A stretch of DNA of 64,000 bases from Oryzias latipes (lineage: Eukaryota > Chordata > Actinopteri > Beloniformes > Adrianichthyidae): NCBI RefSeq assembly GCF_002234675.1, contig NC_019880.2:21510289-21574288 (forward strand), in the 5' to 3' direction. The notes under the pieces are model-generated. The model was not told where the DNA came from. It searched no databases and saw nothing but the letters and a program-made list of their open reading frames with translations. Shown piece after piece: positions 33,476 through 45,752 of the stretch (the stretch's first letter is position 1; the number at the start of each line of letters is the position of its first letter). Both the position numbers and the translations under genes were made by a program.

Positions 33476-33609
33476 ATAAACCCACTTCTGACTGGATGTA
33501 CCACCTATCCACCTTCAGAACCCGCTGAAACCCATTCAGGGTCATGGGGTTGCTGGAGTCAACCCAGCACCTGTTTGGTGAAGATGGAGAACACCCTGAA
33601 CAGTCTGTC

Positions 33610-34000
33610 TGTCACAAGAACAGGCAGACGGCAGGATCCAAAAGCAGCAGGTTTATTAGCTCAGCTAAAAGTCCCCAAAGCTAAATCAGGGTCAGGCAGG
33701 CAGGGGTTGATAATGAGCATGAGATCATCAGAGAAGAACTAGGATTAGTCAGGATACAGATGAGATTCAGGGCAGGGGGAGGCAAACAGAGTCAGAAACA
33801 AACCGGGGTCAGGAAATCAAAATGTCAGGTCTTGAAATAACGCTCGGTAATGCAAGCAATACTTCACACCGAGTGAGGCTCAATTCAGTGCTTGAGTGTA
33901 CTGTGAGTTATTGCAAATGAAAGTCAGGTGTGCGGCATCCAGGAACTGTACGCTGGGGTTGCTGGGAGATGAAGTGCACTCAGAACTCTGAAGAGTGACA
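33610..34000 (-). mobile_element. Candidate solo LTR
   Basis: On minus it begins TGTCACTCTTC and ends GTTCTTGTGACA, i.e. TG...CA with a 6-bp inverted end. It contains AATAAA (caataaacctgctg in minus). The shape fits a solo LTR of a fish retrotransposon, but I find no flanking target duplication and no matching second LTR. Confidence 0.35.
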
Positions 34001-34304
34001 GCCGGTGTCCAGAGGGTAGACAGAGCCCTGACTTCTGACTGTTGCATGGCCACACACCCACACCTGCAGGGGCAAATTTAAAATTACCAGTTCACCTACA
34101 AAGCATGTTTTTGGACCATGGGCGGAAGCAGGAGTGCTCAGAGAAAACCCACACCTGAACCAGGGCCTTCTCCCTGCGAGGTAAGACCATTTCACCACCG
34201 TGCACCAAACAAAATACAGTTTTTTATTTGATTTGAAATGGTGTATTTGAAGCAACCAACGCAAGACACAAACACAAAACAATACAATCAGCAGTTAAAC
34301 ATCC

Positions 34305-34735
34305 AAGGCAAGGCAAGGCAAGTTTATTTGTATAGCACAATTCGTACACAAAGTATTTCAAGGTGCTTCACAAAACAGAAAAATGCATTAAAATTACAAT
34401 ACATCATAGAAATAATCAATGTAAAATTTACTTTAAAAGAAAAGAAAAAATTTGAAAATTCATTTAAAAAGAAATCTAGGAAGTCTAGATTTGAACATGA
34501 ACACAGAAGAGGCCTGTCTTACGACTTCCGGGAGGCTGTTCCAGATTTTAGCTGCAGAATATTGAAACGCTGATTCCCCTTGTTTAGTTCTGACTCTGGG
34601 AATCAACAGGAGGCCGGCCCCTGTGGTCCTCAGAGTACGAGATGGTTCATATGGCACTAACATGTCAGAGATGTACTTTGGTGCGCGGCCATGGAGAGAC
34701 TTGTACACACAATGACGTATCAAACTTGGGATAAT
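34305..34735 (-). mobile_element. L2/CR1-like LINE 3' fragment
   Basis: The minus strand encodes VYKSLHGRAPKYISDMLVPY then SAAKIWNSLPEVVRQASSVF, the C-terminal end of a fish LINE polyprotein. It ends with a tail caaataaacttgccttgcc. 5'-truncated, as usual. Confidence 0.75.
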
Positions 34736-35190
34736 TAGACATTAAATCAAAGATTGCTTGAGAGGGAATGGAAGGAAGCAAACTTCAATAATCCCACCCT
34801 GTTCTACCGAAACCATTTTATTACATGATTTATCATCATCCGCTTCATAACCTTTATCAGATATCAATGCCACAGTTTCAGGTTATTAAGACTCCTCAAT
34901 AACAATAAATCACATGACCACAATGAATTAATAACTAATTAATAATTATTATGTCAAATAGTCAAAACTCTATTTTAGAAATTAGCATAATGAATGCAGA
35001 TCAGTTATCTAAATTATATGCAGATTATTTTCAGTAGAAAAATTCTGACTATGATAAAAAATAACACTATCAGAAAAAATAGACATAGCACTGTTTCAGA
35101 AATCTTCATATGCAGATCTAGTATCACAAATTTATACAGATAATTTTTTTTATCAGACCAATCATGAATATGATTGTAGAAACCAGGTAT

Positions 35191-35208
35191 GGGGGGGGGG
35201 GGGGGGGG
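35191..35208. repeat. Poly-G tract (18 bp)
   Basis: Eighteen consecutive G followed by taccacagtggt. Confidence 0.9.
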
Positions 35209-35219
35209 TACCACAGTGG

Positions 35220-36700
35220 TCAAACCTGCCACTCTCCTGATAGAGAGCTCATCTGCCACGTGCAGGTCTTTCCCCTCCAGGACTAACAGCCTCTGCTCTG
35301 CCTTTAATTACTCCCATTTTTAATTCAGTTATGAAAATTGGATTGAGCCGTGCAGCCAGCAGAGGCCTGCAGTACAGAACCCCTTCTGTTGGAGTGCTTG
35401 GGTTGGTGGCCAGTCAAGGCTTTCCGTCACGGTCAGAACCCCTATCTTTATCGCAGAGCAGCTCCGTCATGTGCAAACCGCATCTTAGAAAAATGTCGCT
35501 AATCAAATCACAGAAAATGAACAGTTTAGGTTCAATCATTACAGACGTTTGTCAAATGTTGGTCAGAGTCTGAGACCGGTGATGCGGATTCTTTACAAAG
35601 TTAGATGACTGTTGGTCAATTGAATGTAGTACTGTTGATTTATATAAATGTGCCGGAAAAAAGAGACAAATGTCTTCTTTCAACATTCATCTGCAGTCCC
35701 GAACTTTAGTAAGGCACCGTGAAAGGGCCGCTGTGTTGAAGGAGTCACATCTTTTTGTGCTGTTGTCCCTAAAAGCAGATCAGGAACCCTTCCACCATGT
35801 CTCAAGGTGAAATGGTTGTGACACCTTCACCAGAGCGGATGGCCCCGCCTTCATCTGGATGCTAGAGGTAAATAGCAGCGGCTTTAGAAACTGGCTCTTT
35901 GGCTTCCAATTCAAAATCCTTTTTTCTATAAGCTTATTTATTTGTTTTTGTGAGTGCAGCTTTTGACCTTGTTGATGTTTTGACTGTCTGCATATGACCG
36001 GGTCAGTCGCTTCCCTTTAATTTCCTTTTGAGTTGGACTGTGTCAGTCCCGGGAAAAACAACATACCAGCAGCTAATTTGTTTCCCCATGAAGACTGAAG
36101 GAGAATCTTTTCAGTCTCAGGATGCCGGTTCAGATCCATTTCTTGACGACACCAAGAGTTGGGGTCAGCGTCCCCGACCACGTCTGCACGGGCATGCTGA
36201 ATCCCTCCCAGGAGATCAGACCAACCAGGAATCTGTTCCAGAGAAGCAAACGCGTTTCCAGAAACATTCCCACATCCGACTGCTTTGGGAAAGAATTCAG
36301 AAGTCCGTCACGATAATTCTCTGATTCCCATGTCTTTTACAACTCTATCCACACCAAATCCGTGCACTCGTCGTCATTTGATCCCAGATGTTTGTTACTC
36401 TCATTAATAGATTCCTTTAGTCAGCTGCAACCATTAACATTGTTTGCATGTTTTACAGGTTGGAAATAACACAAAAAATGATCTTTGACAAGCCATTCTT
36501 TGATATTCACTGTGAAATCTACAAGAATGGAGCTGAAAATCTTTTTTGATCCACTCCAAACTGTTAGACAGAAAAAAATGTAAAAAGCTTGTCCACTATT
36601 GTTACTCATTCTAGTTAGTGGGAGATAAACAGGAGTTAATTGAACTTAGAAATAAAGGTTCTCAAATTAAAAAAAAAATATCTGTTTTTCTCCACTTTAG
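35220..36700. other. No gene recognised
   Basis: Short open frames only. No recognisable domain or transposon end. Confidence 0.45.
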
Positions 36701-36708
36701 CTGATGGT

Positions 36709-38188
36709 AGAGCATGGCTAAAGTACTCTCCATGCTCTACAAGCATATAAACTACTCTCCATGCCCTACAAGCAGCTAAAGTACTCTCCATGCCCTACAA
36801 GCAGCTAAAGTACTCTCCATGCTCTACAAGCATATAAACTACTCTCCATGCTCTACGAGCAGCTAAAGTACTCTCCATGCCCTACAAGCAGCTAAACTAC
36901 TCTCCATGCTCTACGAGCATATAAACTACTCTCCATGCCCTACAAGCAGCTAAAGTACTCTCCATGCCCTACAAGCAGCTAAAGTACTCTCCATGCTCTA
37001 CAAGCATATAAACTACTCTCCATGCTCTACAAGCATATAAACTACTCTCCATGCCCTACAAGCAGCTAAAGTACTCTCCATGCCCTACAAGCAGCTAAAG
37101 TACTCTCCATGCTCTACAAGCATATAAACTACTCTCCATGCTCTACGAGCAGCTAAAGTACTCTCCATGCCCTACAAGCAGCTAAACTACTCTCCATGCT
37201 CTACGAGCATATAAACTACTCTCCATGCCCTACAAGCAGCTAAAGTACTCTCCATGCCCTACAAGCAGCTAAAGTACTCTCCATGCTCTACAAGCATATA
37301 AACTACTCTCCATGCCCTACAAGCAGCTAAAGTACTCTCCATGCCCTACAAGCAGCTAAAGTACTCTCCATGCCCTACAAGCAGCTAAACTACTCTCCAT
37401 GCTCTACGAGCATATAAACTACTCTCCATGCCCTACAAGCAGCTAAAGTACTCTCCATGCCCTACAAGCAGCTAAAGTACTCTACATGCTCTACGAGCAT
37501 ATAAACTACTCTCAATGCCCTACAAGCAGCTAAAGTACTCTCCATGCCCTACAAGCAGCTAAAGTACTCTCCATGCTCTACGAGCAGCTAAAGTACTCTC
37601 CATGCCCTACAAGCAGCTAAACTACTCTCCATGCTCTACGAGCATATAAACTACTCTCCATGCCCTACAAGCAGCTAAAGTACTCTCCATGCCCTACAAG
37701 CAGCTAAAGTACTCTACATGCTCTACGAGCATATAAACTACTCTCAATGCCCTACAAGCAGCTAAAGTACTCTCCATGCCCTACAAGCAGCTAAACTACT
37801 CTCCATGCTCTACGAGCATATAAACTACTCTCCATGCCCTACAAGCAGCTAAAGTACTCTCCAGGCTCTACGAGCACCTAAAGTACTCTCCATGCTCTAC
37901 GAGCAGCTAAAGTACTCTCCAGGCTTTACGAGCAGCTAAAGTACTCTCCATGCTCTACGAAAAGCTAAAGTACTCTCCAGGCTCTACAATCATATAAACT
38001 ACTCTACATGCTCTACGAAAAGCTAAAGTACTCTCCAGGCTTTACGAGCAGCTAAAGTACTCTCCATGCTTTACGAGCAGCTAAAGTACTTTCCATGCTC
38101 TACGAACAGCTAAAGTACTCTCCATGCTCTACTAGCAGCTAAAGTACTCATCATGCTCTACGAGCAGCTAAAGTACTCTCCATGTCTT
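36709..38188. repeat. 29-bp minisatellite, about 50 copies, with higher-order structure
   Basis: The unit is actctccatgccctacaagc plus agctaaagt. Variants differ at ctctac/ccctac, aagc/gagc and agctaaagt/atataaact. A ten-unit order (290 bp) occurs twice in a row from about 36724, and shorter blocks repeat later. The right end (after about 37850) is more diverged. There is no coding capacity and no unique spacers, so it is not a CRISPR array. Confidence 0.95.
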
Positions 38189-38525
38189 TACAGACGCAGA
38201 ACTTCTGCGGTTCTGCTTCGAAGTGGACGAGCGTTGGAGGTCGCATGAACGTTGCAGCTTCATTCATGCACGTTTAGAGGGACCTTCTCTCAAAGGTTCT
38301 CATGTGATTTGAGCTCACAAAAAGGCATCTGGGGTGTTTTTGCTTTAGATAAATTCTTGGTAGGATTGATGCCAAGAGCAAATTCCTTTGGATTGTGATG
38401 CAGGAAGATAACTTCTGCTGCTGTAATCACTGGGTCTGTTTTACACGCCGATCAGCGTGGAAGGACCTGAACGGCTGCTCGCTGCCCACGCCAACTTTTC
38501 ATGTGGGACTCTTGAGCTGCATCTA

Positions 38526-39180
38526 AAGGCCGTGTCACACAGACATTACGCACATTTAGCGCATATTGCATGGATGAAAATTGGTCATACCTGAATATAC
38601 GTGGAAAAAGTGAGAAAAGTTGTTGACCTTATTCGAAATTTTCACAGATGTATCATGAATGAACCACGTTAAAACCATGGAAGAAGTACGAATAAACCAC
38701 GCAAAGGACACGGAAATCAACGTAGAACATGAACCGTGTGATTATTGTGCTGTTTATATGCAATTTATTAGTGATACATTTATGTAATTATAACGTGATG
38801 TGTGCGCCGTATACAAAAGTTCTACATCGGTGGTACATGTGTGAAAAGTCTGTTAGACGTTTGTGGAGCGTTCGTGGAAAGATATTGGTATAAGCATCTC
38901 GTAAGTACAATACACATTACCATAGGATTTACATAATAATTGCACATAAACTATGTATAATACAAGGAAACTGCGTAATTCTTAACCGACCAAAGATTTG
39001 GAACAGCTCAAAACCAAATTCATGAAAGACCCGTCTGCTGAAACCCTGGACAGACGTCGGTGCACATCCACGAATGCAAGAAACACTCACAACGTAGATC
39101 ACACATGTATCACGAAAAACAGGAATTTCATACGTGGAAAATGCACAAAATGTACGTAGTGGCTGTCTGACACGGTCTGT
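38526..39180. mobile_element. Palindromic MITE-like repeat, family A, copy 2 (complete)
   Basis: Left end aaggccgtgtcacacagac; the right end reverse-complements to acagaccgtgtcagacagcc. The two outer 60 bp are diverged inverted copies of each other. The same family is at 1919-2472. No open frame. Confidence 0.65.
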
Positions 39181-39220
39181 AGAGAGGAAGTGGAACATTC
39201 AGTTGTGTGGGAGAATCCCT

Positions 39221-39425
39221 GACCGTATCAGAGAACTGGACTGAGTGAATGTGACTTCACCCATAAAACATGGGTTTCTTCCAACGAATCAACCAATAGA
39301 ACGATGAGTAACAGCTGTTCATTTCTCCGTAAACGTCTATGGGATTTTGACTTTGTGGAGCCACTTCCTGTTTGGAACGCCAAGGGGGCGGGGGCCACTC
39401 AGTCCAGTTCTCTTATACAGTTGAT
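39221..39425. mobile_element. Short MITE, family C
   Basis: Left end gtatcagagaactggactga; the right end reverse-complements to actgtataagagaactggac. Homologous termini occur at 51606-53190 and 61926-62450. Confidence 0.6.
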
Positions 39426-40020
39426 GTGGAGAAGGTACAATTTTCAAAAGCTTCATTTGATTTTCAAATTGGGACTTTTTTTTCACTCTTGAACAAAAAG
39501 AACTCTTACGTCAACAGATTTGTAGTGATGGAGGTCTTTAAATGATGAGACGTTACACATTTAGAGCCTTTTTTTTTCAGACAAACCTAACAGTTTTTAA
39601 CTATTTTAACAAGAACATGGTAGTTGCAGCCGTTCCAACATTGATCCAGGAATTGTCCAGTTGATGAGTATATTTTCTTTTTTCTAAACGCAAAAGCTCC
39701 TTTATGTGTGGAGAAACCGAAACGATTGCTTTTTTTAAAGGTTACTTCTGCGATGTAAAAGCAGAGCCCAGTGTTCAGCATCACTGACCTCTCTGCAGAC
39801 AAAACGTCTTCAACACAAAAAGAAAACACCGACTCTGTTGGACTCAGCTCAGTTTTGTCCTAAGTCAAGTCTTTGCAGCAGTTCTGTGGTAATTGCTGTT
39901 TTCAGGACAGAAACTCCAGAGCTGTAGGTTTGTAGCATCACACAGACAGAATTATTGTTTAGGATGTAACTGTGGTAACCAGCTTGACCTAAGAATAATG
40001 AATCCTACGTTTCTTTGTTT

Positions 40021-40120
40021 TGAATACAGAATTACCCCTGTTAACTTACTGTCAACAGAGTATTTATATGCCTGTGACCCCATGATGTACAGAAAGCTAA
40101 CAGGGGTAATTCTGTATTCA
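40021..40120. repeat. 27-bp inverted repeat with 46-nt loop
   Basis: Arms 40021-40047 and 40094-40120 (tgaatacagaattacccctg...) pair with one mismatch. It resembles the ends of a small foldback element or a hairpin-forming transcript. Confidence 0.85.
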
Positions 40121-40679
40121 GAACAGAGACAAGAGTTATTTGGAAAACTAAATGTTGTATTCATTTTTGTTGTTGTTATTCATTCATTTCATTTTGCCAG
40201 TCATCTCACCCCAAATCTGCTTTTAACATTCTTCTTGGCCCAATATGTATCTGCTGTGTTTATGAGATGACACAACCAGTTGTTTGGTGAACCGATTGGG
40301 GTTGTGTGTTTGTAAATGTGACTCTGAAGGAGTCAGCGCCTCATCAGCCACAAACATAGCTGCACATCACTGGTCTGTAGCAAAGGGTTTAATAATCTTA
40401 GCTTGGTTCTCTTTCATCTCAGGGTTACCATAACTCCAAACGCGGTCAAATGGGTATTTTGTTCTAGAGAAATCCTATTTTTTGAAGTGGGGGACCATGA
40501 GCTTAGAGGCAATTTACCTGATATGCTTGTAAAATGTTGATAAATAATTACAGCTCCTAAATGTGTGAATAATATTACTGTGTCGTTTAAAGGACTTGAC
40601 ACATTCAACGGCAGGACTTGGCGGTGACTTGAGACTCCTTGGTCTTCACTTACTTTGGAACTTGACTCAGGACTTGAGG

Positions 40680-40860
40680 ACACTTGAGACTTACTTGTGA
40701 CTTGCAATACAGTGACTTGGTCATATGTCTGCGATGAAGTAGCTCTGTGCAGAAAAACACCTCCCAACCATAATGTTTCCACCTCCATGCTTGACAGTGT
40801 GGATGCTGTTCTTGAGGTCATAGGCAGGGGCAAACCCATGTTCCAGTGATACTATGATGG
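40680..40860 (-). mobile_element. Degenerate Tc1-like fragment
   Basis: On minus, actgtcaagcatggaggtgg followed by aaacattatgg matches the HTVKHGGGNIM part of Tc1 transposases, with frameshifts around it. Related to 33090-33475. Confidence 0.6.
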
Positions 40861-41894
40861 CCTCCTCTCTGTTCTCTCATTGCTAAAACAACTGACTTGT
40901 TTTTCTGCCCTGCAACTAATGCTGGAGGACATTTAAGTCCATCTTCATCCTGATCTTTCATTGGTTATTGGAATGTCTTTTGTCTAGATGTTCCAGTGTT
41001 TCTGCGTTTGTCTTTTTCCTGTTCCTCTCAGTCTCATGGCCGATTCTCGTCCTTTCAGAGTCTGGTCCTTATAGGTTGTTATTAAAGTACAGTTAGAGGC
41101 AACTTGGCCTTATTGGAATGATCTGGGCTGAACTGGACTGTGAAGTGGTACTGAAGTGTGTTGAATGCGGTTTCAGACACTCTGCCAGAGAACAGATAAA
41201 TGGTTTTGTGTTAAAAACCATTCAGCCCTGCTGTAAGGTGGATCCATGCCATCCATCCCATTGTTTTGCAGCAGCAGCAGCAGATGCTGTTTGTTGTCTG
41301 AGAGTGCTGAGTCAGCTGGAGGCTCTCTGGGCAAAAGCCCGGCTTCACAGCACTGCAGCGGCCTGCAGAACCCTCGCTGATCCACTGCGGCACTCTGCAG
41401 GAAAGCGAGGGCAGATGGGGAGGAGGAGCGTCTGGACAGGGGTGTTCCAGCAGCAACATTAGCAGGGGTTGTGTGCAGTCATGCACGTGTTGCTCCTCCT
41501 TGGAAGCTGCCACTCCCCAAATTCCAGCAGCATGGATTGCTGGCCCGCCCAGTGAAGCACATTCCAGCTAACAGTCCTCTCAAACATGCTCACGTCCTGC
41601 TGGCGTCCTTATTTACAGCCAGGGAGACAGGGAGAGCTACAACAGACCTTCTACATGCGGGATGTAAACAGACTTTATCGAATAAATGAGTTAAAACTTG
41701 GGATGATTGGGATGGTCGCATGCAGTTGGACTGATCTGCTGCATTTCAGCTGAGGTATTGGTGAAACGTGAGATCAGTCCACACATTACCAAACACATTA
41801 CTCTCCCAGACTGACACCTTCCTCTGCAGACACTCCTTTTTGTGCTTGCTTTGGGAAAGGGTCAGGTTACCTGAAAACGTCTCCAGTTTAAGAA

Positions 41895-42165
41895 TGTAGC
41901 TGCAAGAAGAGTGACCTGCTTCAGGTAGAGTGACCTACTGCAGGGGAGTGACCTGCTGCAGGAAGAGTGACCTGCTGAAGGGGAAGTCACCTGCTGCAGA
42001 AGGAGTGACCTACTGCAAGAAGAGTGAACTGCAGCAGGAAGAGTGACCTGCTGCAGGAGAAGTGACCTGCTGCAGGAGGAGATACCTGCTGCAAAAAGAG
42101 TGACCTGGTGCAGAAGGAGCAACCTGCTGCATGAAAAGTGACCTACTGCAGGAGGAGTGACCATG
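41895..42165. repeat. About 20-bp degenerate minisatellite
   Basis: Repeats of gaagagtgacctgctgcagg with variation. A lone unit (aagtgacctgctgcagc) recurs at 43897-43913, on the far side of 1.7 kb of unrelated DNA. Confidence 0.85.
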
Positions 42166-43896
42166 AGTATGGGCCATATTATGGACCTGACATGTGAGGC
42201 CTGGGCCCAGGGGCCTAAGGATCCAGGGCCCCTGTGGGGGCAAAGCGCAGATGCCAATCGCAATGTCAGAGGGCCTTTATTGCCTAGGATGACTCATGAT
42301 TCATTACTTCTCACACTGTTATGGGGCATATCTGAAGAGAACCTAGAGAGATGGGTGATATGAATTGGGCGGGTTGACAGGGACGGCAGTCAGAGGGCCC
42401 TAATGTTTCCCAACTACAGGTTCAAGAAAGTATGGGGGACTGCTTTCAGAGGACCCTATGATTGTGAGAGCCTCTGCGAAGGGTCGCTACTTCTGGTTAT
42501 GTGGGGGCCCCAGGGAGAGCCCTAATGGGAGAGCATACTGTTCAGAGATGATTTGATTACAAATATTCTTACAAAGGGCCTCTAATTTACCAAGGGTTTA
42601 CCAAATTCTAGCAACAAGGTTGCTAAATTGGCTCCATTGGATACCGGCGGTATCAGGTAGGATGCAGATAGCCAAACGGGCTCTCATTCATATTTTCCAC
42701 CATCCTTTGACTCTATCACGAGCCAAACATGGAAGTTCGGACAGATCGTCCCTCGCAGTTGTGTCAATATTGCAACATGCGCACATGTCTGCGTACCTTC
42801 TGTTCAGGTGTGCTACCACGTGTAACATCGACATTAAATACACATGGCATGAAGTGTGCACACGGCCAGCATATCCTGGGCCTAACGCTGGCCCCAGTGG
42901 ACCGCTAGTAGCAGCTGGACGTATGTCCTATGAGGAGTTATTACACTCCTGCACAGTACTGTGCTGTACTTTAATGAATTAGTGGACAACTTTGCAAGAA
43001 GGAAGAGCTGAGAGAAACGGATGTAGGAAGGTACCAGGGGGGATGGGGTGGTAATCTCCTGGCCCCGGGGCCCTGACCCCCGATAATCCGGTGGTACGAC
43101 CCTTGTCGTATTTGTGTATGTTTTTTTTTTTGTATTTGATGTTTTGTATATTGAGTGTTTGTGTAGGGGGTAAAAGTACCTTTGTTTGTGTGTAGGTTCT
43201 GTTTTTTTTTTTTCAGGTGACCTGGATTGCTGCACTAAGGCCTTGGGCTGCCCAGGATTGGAAGATGAGTGAGTGGTGCTGGTGCTCAGGATTGGAGGGA
43301 GGAAGATTGATGGCTGCACGTGATTGGAAGAAGGAACTTTAAAATCCTGGCACCTCCACGGCCCAATGGGAGGGAAGAAGTCTTTGGCTGGAGTTTCTGT
43401 CTGTCCTTCCCCCCATTGACAAAACTTAAGTGTTTGTGTGAGGCCTTTTGGCTGTGTAAGCTCCTTCGTGAAGCTTAGCTTCTTGGTGTAACTTGTATTA
43501 GGATTTGTGTTGTGTTTGTATAGCAGTAGGGTTGAACGGCTATTATGTTTGACTGTTTTCTCCTGTTTTGGTTGAGGTTCAAGGAGACACGTCAGACTCT
43601 GTCATTTATTTTTACTTTGGTTTCTGGAAGGTCAGGTAGAGCATTTGACATTTGAGTTTTTTGTCTGTTATTTTGGCCTGGGTTCACCCTGAAGTTAGAC
43701 GCTCCTTTTTCTTTCCTTTACAGTCGGGACAATAAACCCTTATTTGCACAGAAATTGGTTTTGGCAGCTTTATTAAATTTGGTGGTTTTTAAGGGCTTAC
43801 TATGTGCATTTTGGGTCATGTTCCCCATTTTGTTCTTCTTTATGTTATCCCCCACACCCCTAGATATAGGGTGCATAACATCCGGCCCTGGCTGCG
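42166..43896. mobile_element. Unidentified insertion splitting the minisatellite
   Basis: The 20-bp repeat stops at about 42165 and one unit follows at 43897. The 1.7 kb between has a different composition. It includes gggccc-rich text, a poly-T region, and tcgggacaataaacccttat, an AATAAA-bearing stretch like an LTR or retroelement 3' end. Inside it TGTTATGGGG (42317) and GTGCATAACA (about 43872) could be LTR ends, but no target duplication is visible. Confidence 0.35.
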
Positions 43897-44076
43897 GGAA
43901 AAGTGACCTGCTGCAGCTTTTTGTGAAGATGTTTGCTGTGCAGCGTCATCCACGTTGGAAACGGTCTTTCTGATAACCCCCAGTAGAGGGCAGGCTTTGC
44001 TCATGTTTGGCTCCCAGTCATGCAAAGCAATGAATTTTACCCTCACCCTTGTCTGACGGGCGTATTGTCACCTGTA

Positions 44077-44536
44077 AGATAAGATAAGATAAGACTTTAT
44101 TGATCCCCGGAGGCAAATTCAGTTGTCACAACAGCCAAAACAAGAAATATAGCAGTTAGAAAAAGACCAAAAACAAAGTAGCAGTGAGTAAGAATAAAAT
44201 TGTAATAATAGAAAGTGGAAGTGAAAGTACACGTCAAAAATAACAAGTTAAGTAGTAAAATAACAGCAGCAGTGGCAGCAGTTCTAGACCGTGTTGTTTT
44301 TTAGCCTGACTGCTGTTGGGAAAAACGTTCCTTTTTGCACTGGGGGTGCAGCAGTCTTCGGCTGAACGAGCTCCTCACCGTCACATACAGAGGGTGAGAG
44401 GGGTTGTTCCGGATGCTGGACAGCTTGGTCAGCATCCTCCTCTCACCTACAGAGTCCACTGGGTCCAGGGGACAGCCCAGGACAGAGCTGGCTCTCTTCA
44501 CCAGCTTGTCCAGTTTCTTTTTGTCCCTTTCATTCC
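44077..44536 (-). mobile_element. LINE copy A, 3' part (L2/CR1-like)
   Basis: Minus strand. It encodes KRASSVLGCPLDPVDSVGER then RMLTKLSSIRNNPSHPLYVT, followed by a 3' UTR and the tail of (TTATC)n seen as gataagataagataag on plus. Its 5' continuation is across the inserted copy B, at 45054-45600. Confidence 0.8.
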
Positions 44537-45045
44537 AGTCTGGGGTCGCCAGTGTACTAACCTACGCTGTGGTGTGCTGGGGGGGAGCACATCAAAGACA
44601 GACTTCTCCAGGCTGGAGAAGCTGATCAGGCGGGCTGGCTCTGTGGTTGGCACAAGGCTGGACCCTCTGGCTTCTGTGGCAGAGAGAAGGACACTCAAAA
44701 AACTGACAGGTATCCTGGACAATACCACCCACCCTCTGCACACGACCATCAGTAGCCAGAGAAGCACCTTCAGCAAGAGGCTGCTCCTCCCAAGGTGCAG
44801 GACTAATAGACTGAGGAACTCCTTTGTCCCCCGGGCCATCAAACTCTTTAACCACCACTTAGGAGGGGGGAGTGGGACAGAAAGGAAAGGGCCTTGATTG
44901 ACTTTCTTAAATGCTGTTTTGTAGAAATGTAAACTGTCTTTACTGTTTGTACTTTTTCTGATTATTTCTAATAGTGCTGTATGCGATGGAGATGTCAATT
45001 TCCATGCGGGAACCTCCCAAATGGATAAATAAAGTTGTCTATCTA
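44537..45045 (+). mobile_element. LINE copy B, inserted into copy A in opposite orientation
   Basis: Plus strand. It encodes the C-terminal LINE segment SRLEKLIRRAGSVVGTRLDP then LRNSFVPRAIKLFN, then a 3' UTR ending ggataaataaagttgtctat. It is flanked by the 8-bp direct repeat ttcattcc (44529-44536 and 45046-45053), a good target-site duplication. 5'-truncated. Confidence 0.8.
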
Positions 45046-45600
45046 TTCATTCCTCCACATCAGTAGACCACAGCATAGAAAGTTGCTGATGCAACGACAG
45101 TTTCATTGAAGGTCTTGAGTAGTGGCCCACACACACCAAAGGACCTCAGTCTCCTCAGGAGGTGGAGGCGACTCTGACTCTTTTTCTGCAGGACCCTTGT
45201 GTTGTCTGACCAGTCCAGTTTAGTGTTGATGTGAACACCCAGGTACTTGTACACATCCACCCTCTCCATGAATGACCGATGGAAGAGACTGAGAAGCCTT
45301 TTTTCTGAAGTCCTTTGTTTTGGTGGCATTGATGTGAAGGGGATTGAGTTCACACCAGTCCACAAAGTCCTTGATCACCTTCTTATATTCCAGACCATTT
45401 CCCTCCAACGATGGCCGTGTCATCGTAGAACTCCTGGATACTGCAGCTGTTTGAGTCATAGTGGAAGTCAGATGTGTAGAGGGTGAGGAGAACTTGAAAA
45501 TGGTTGTTAAGTCCAAACAACAGACTTTCAGTAACAGCTGATCCTGAGCTCTGGTGGATCCGGGCTGGGCGGGTTCTGGTGAAAGCAGAGCCCAGACCCA
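45046..45600 (-). mobile_element. LINE copy A, reverse-transcriptase part
   Basis: Minus strand. It encodes LLTLYTSDFHYDSNSCSIQE then FYDDTAIVG, the reverse-transcriptase active-site motif (F/Y-x-D-D), and further on VDVYKYLGVHINTKLDWSDN. Several frameshifts; a dead copy. Confidence 0.8.
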
Positions 45601-45746
45601 AACGAAGCGGCAGAGTCCACAGAGCCCACCGGCTTTAGCAAGCGCTGCCTGTGCAAACATTTGTGGAAGGCCGTGTTTTCCACATCAGGAGCGGCTGTTT
45701 GAAACCAGTCAAGAAATGTGAACCACAAAGAATGTTTGAAATTCTT

Positions 45747-45752
45747 TTATTA
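45747..45752 (-). terminator. Possible polyadenylation signal of the SERTAD gene
   Basis: AATAAA on minus (ctAATAAAagaa), 1.8 kb past the stop codon. Long 3' UTRs are usual for SERTAD2-like genes and I see no nearer canonical signal, but the link is inferred. Confidence 0.35.

Noticed and set aside
36709..38188. CRISPR-like array appearance (many short repeats)
   Set aside because: Units are directly adjacent with no unique spacers, and the genome is clearly vertebrate. It is a minisatellite.
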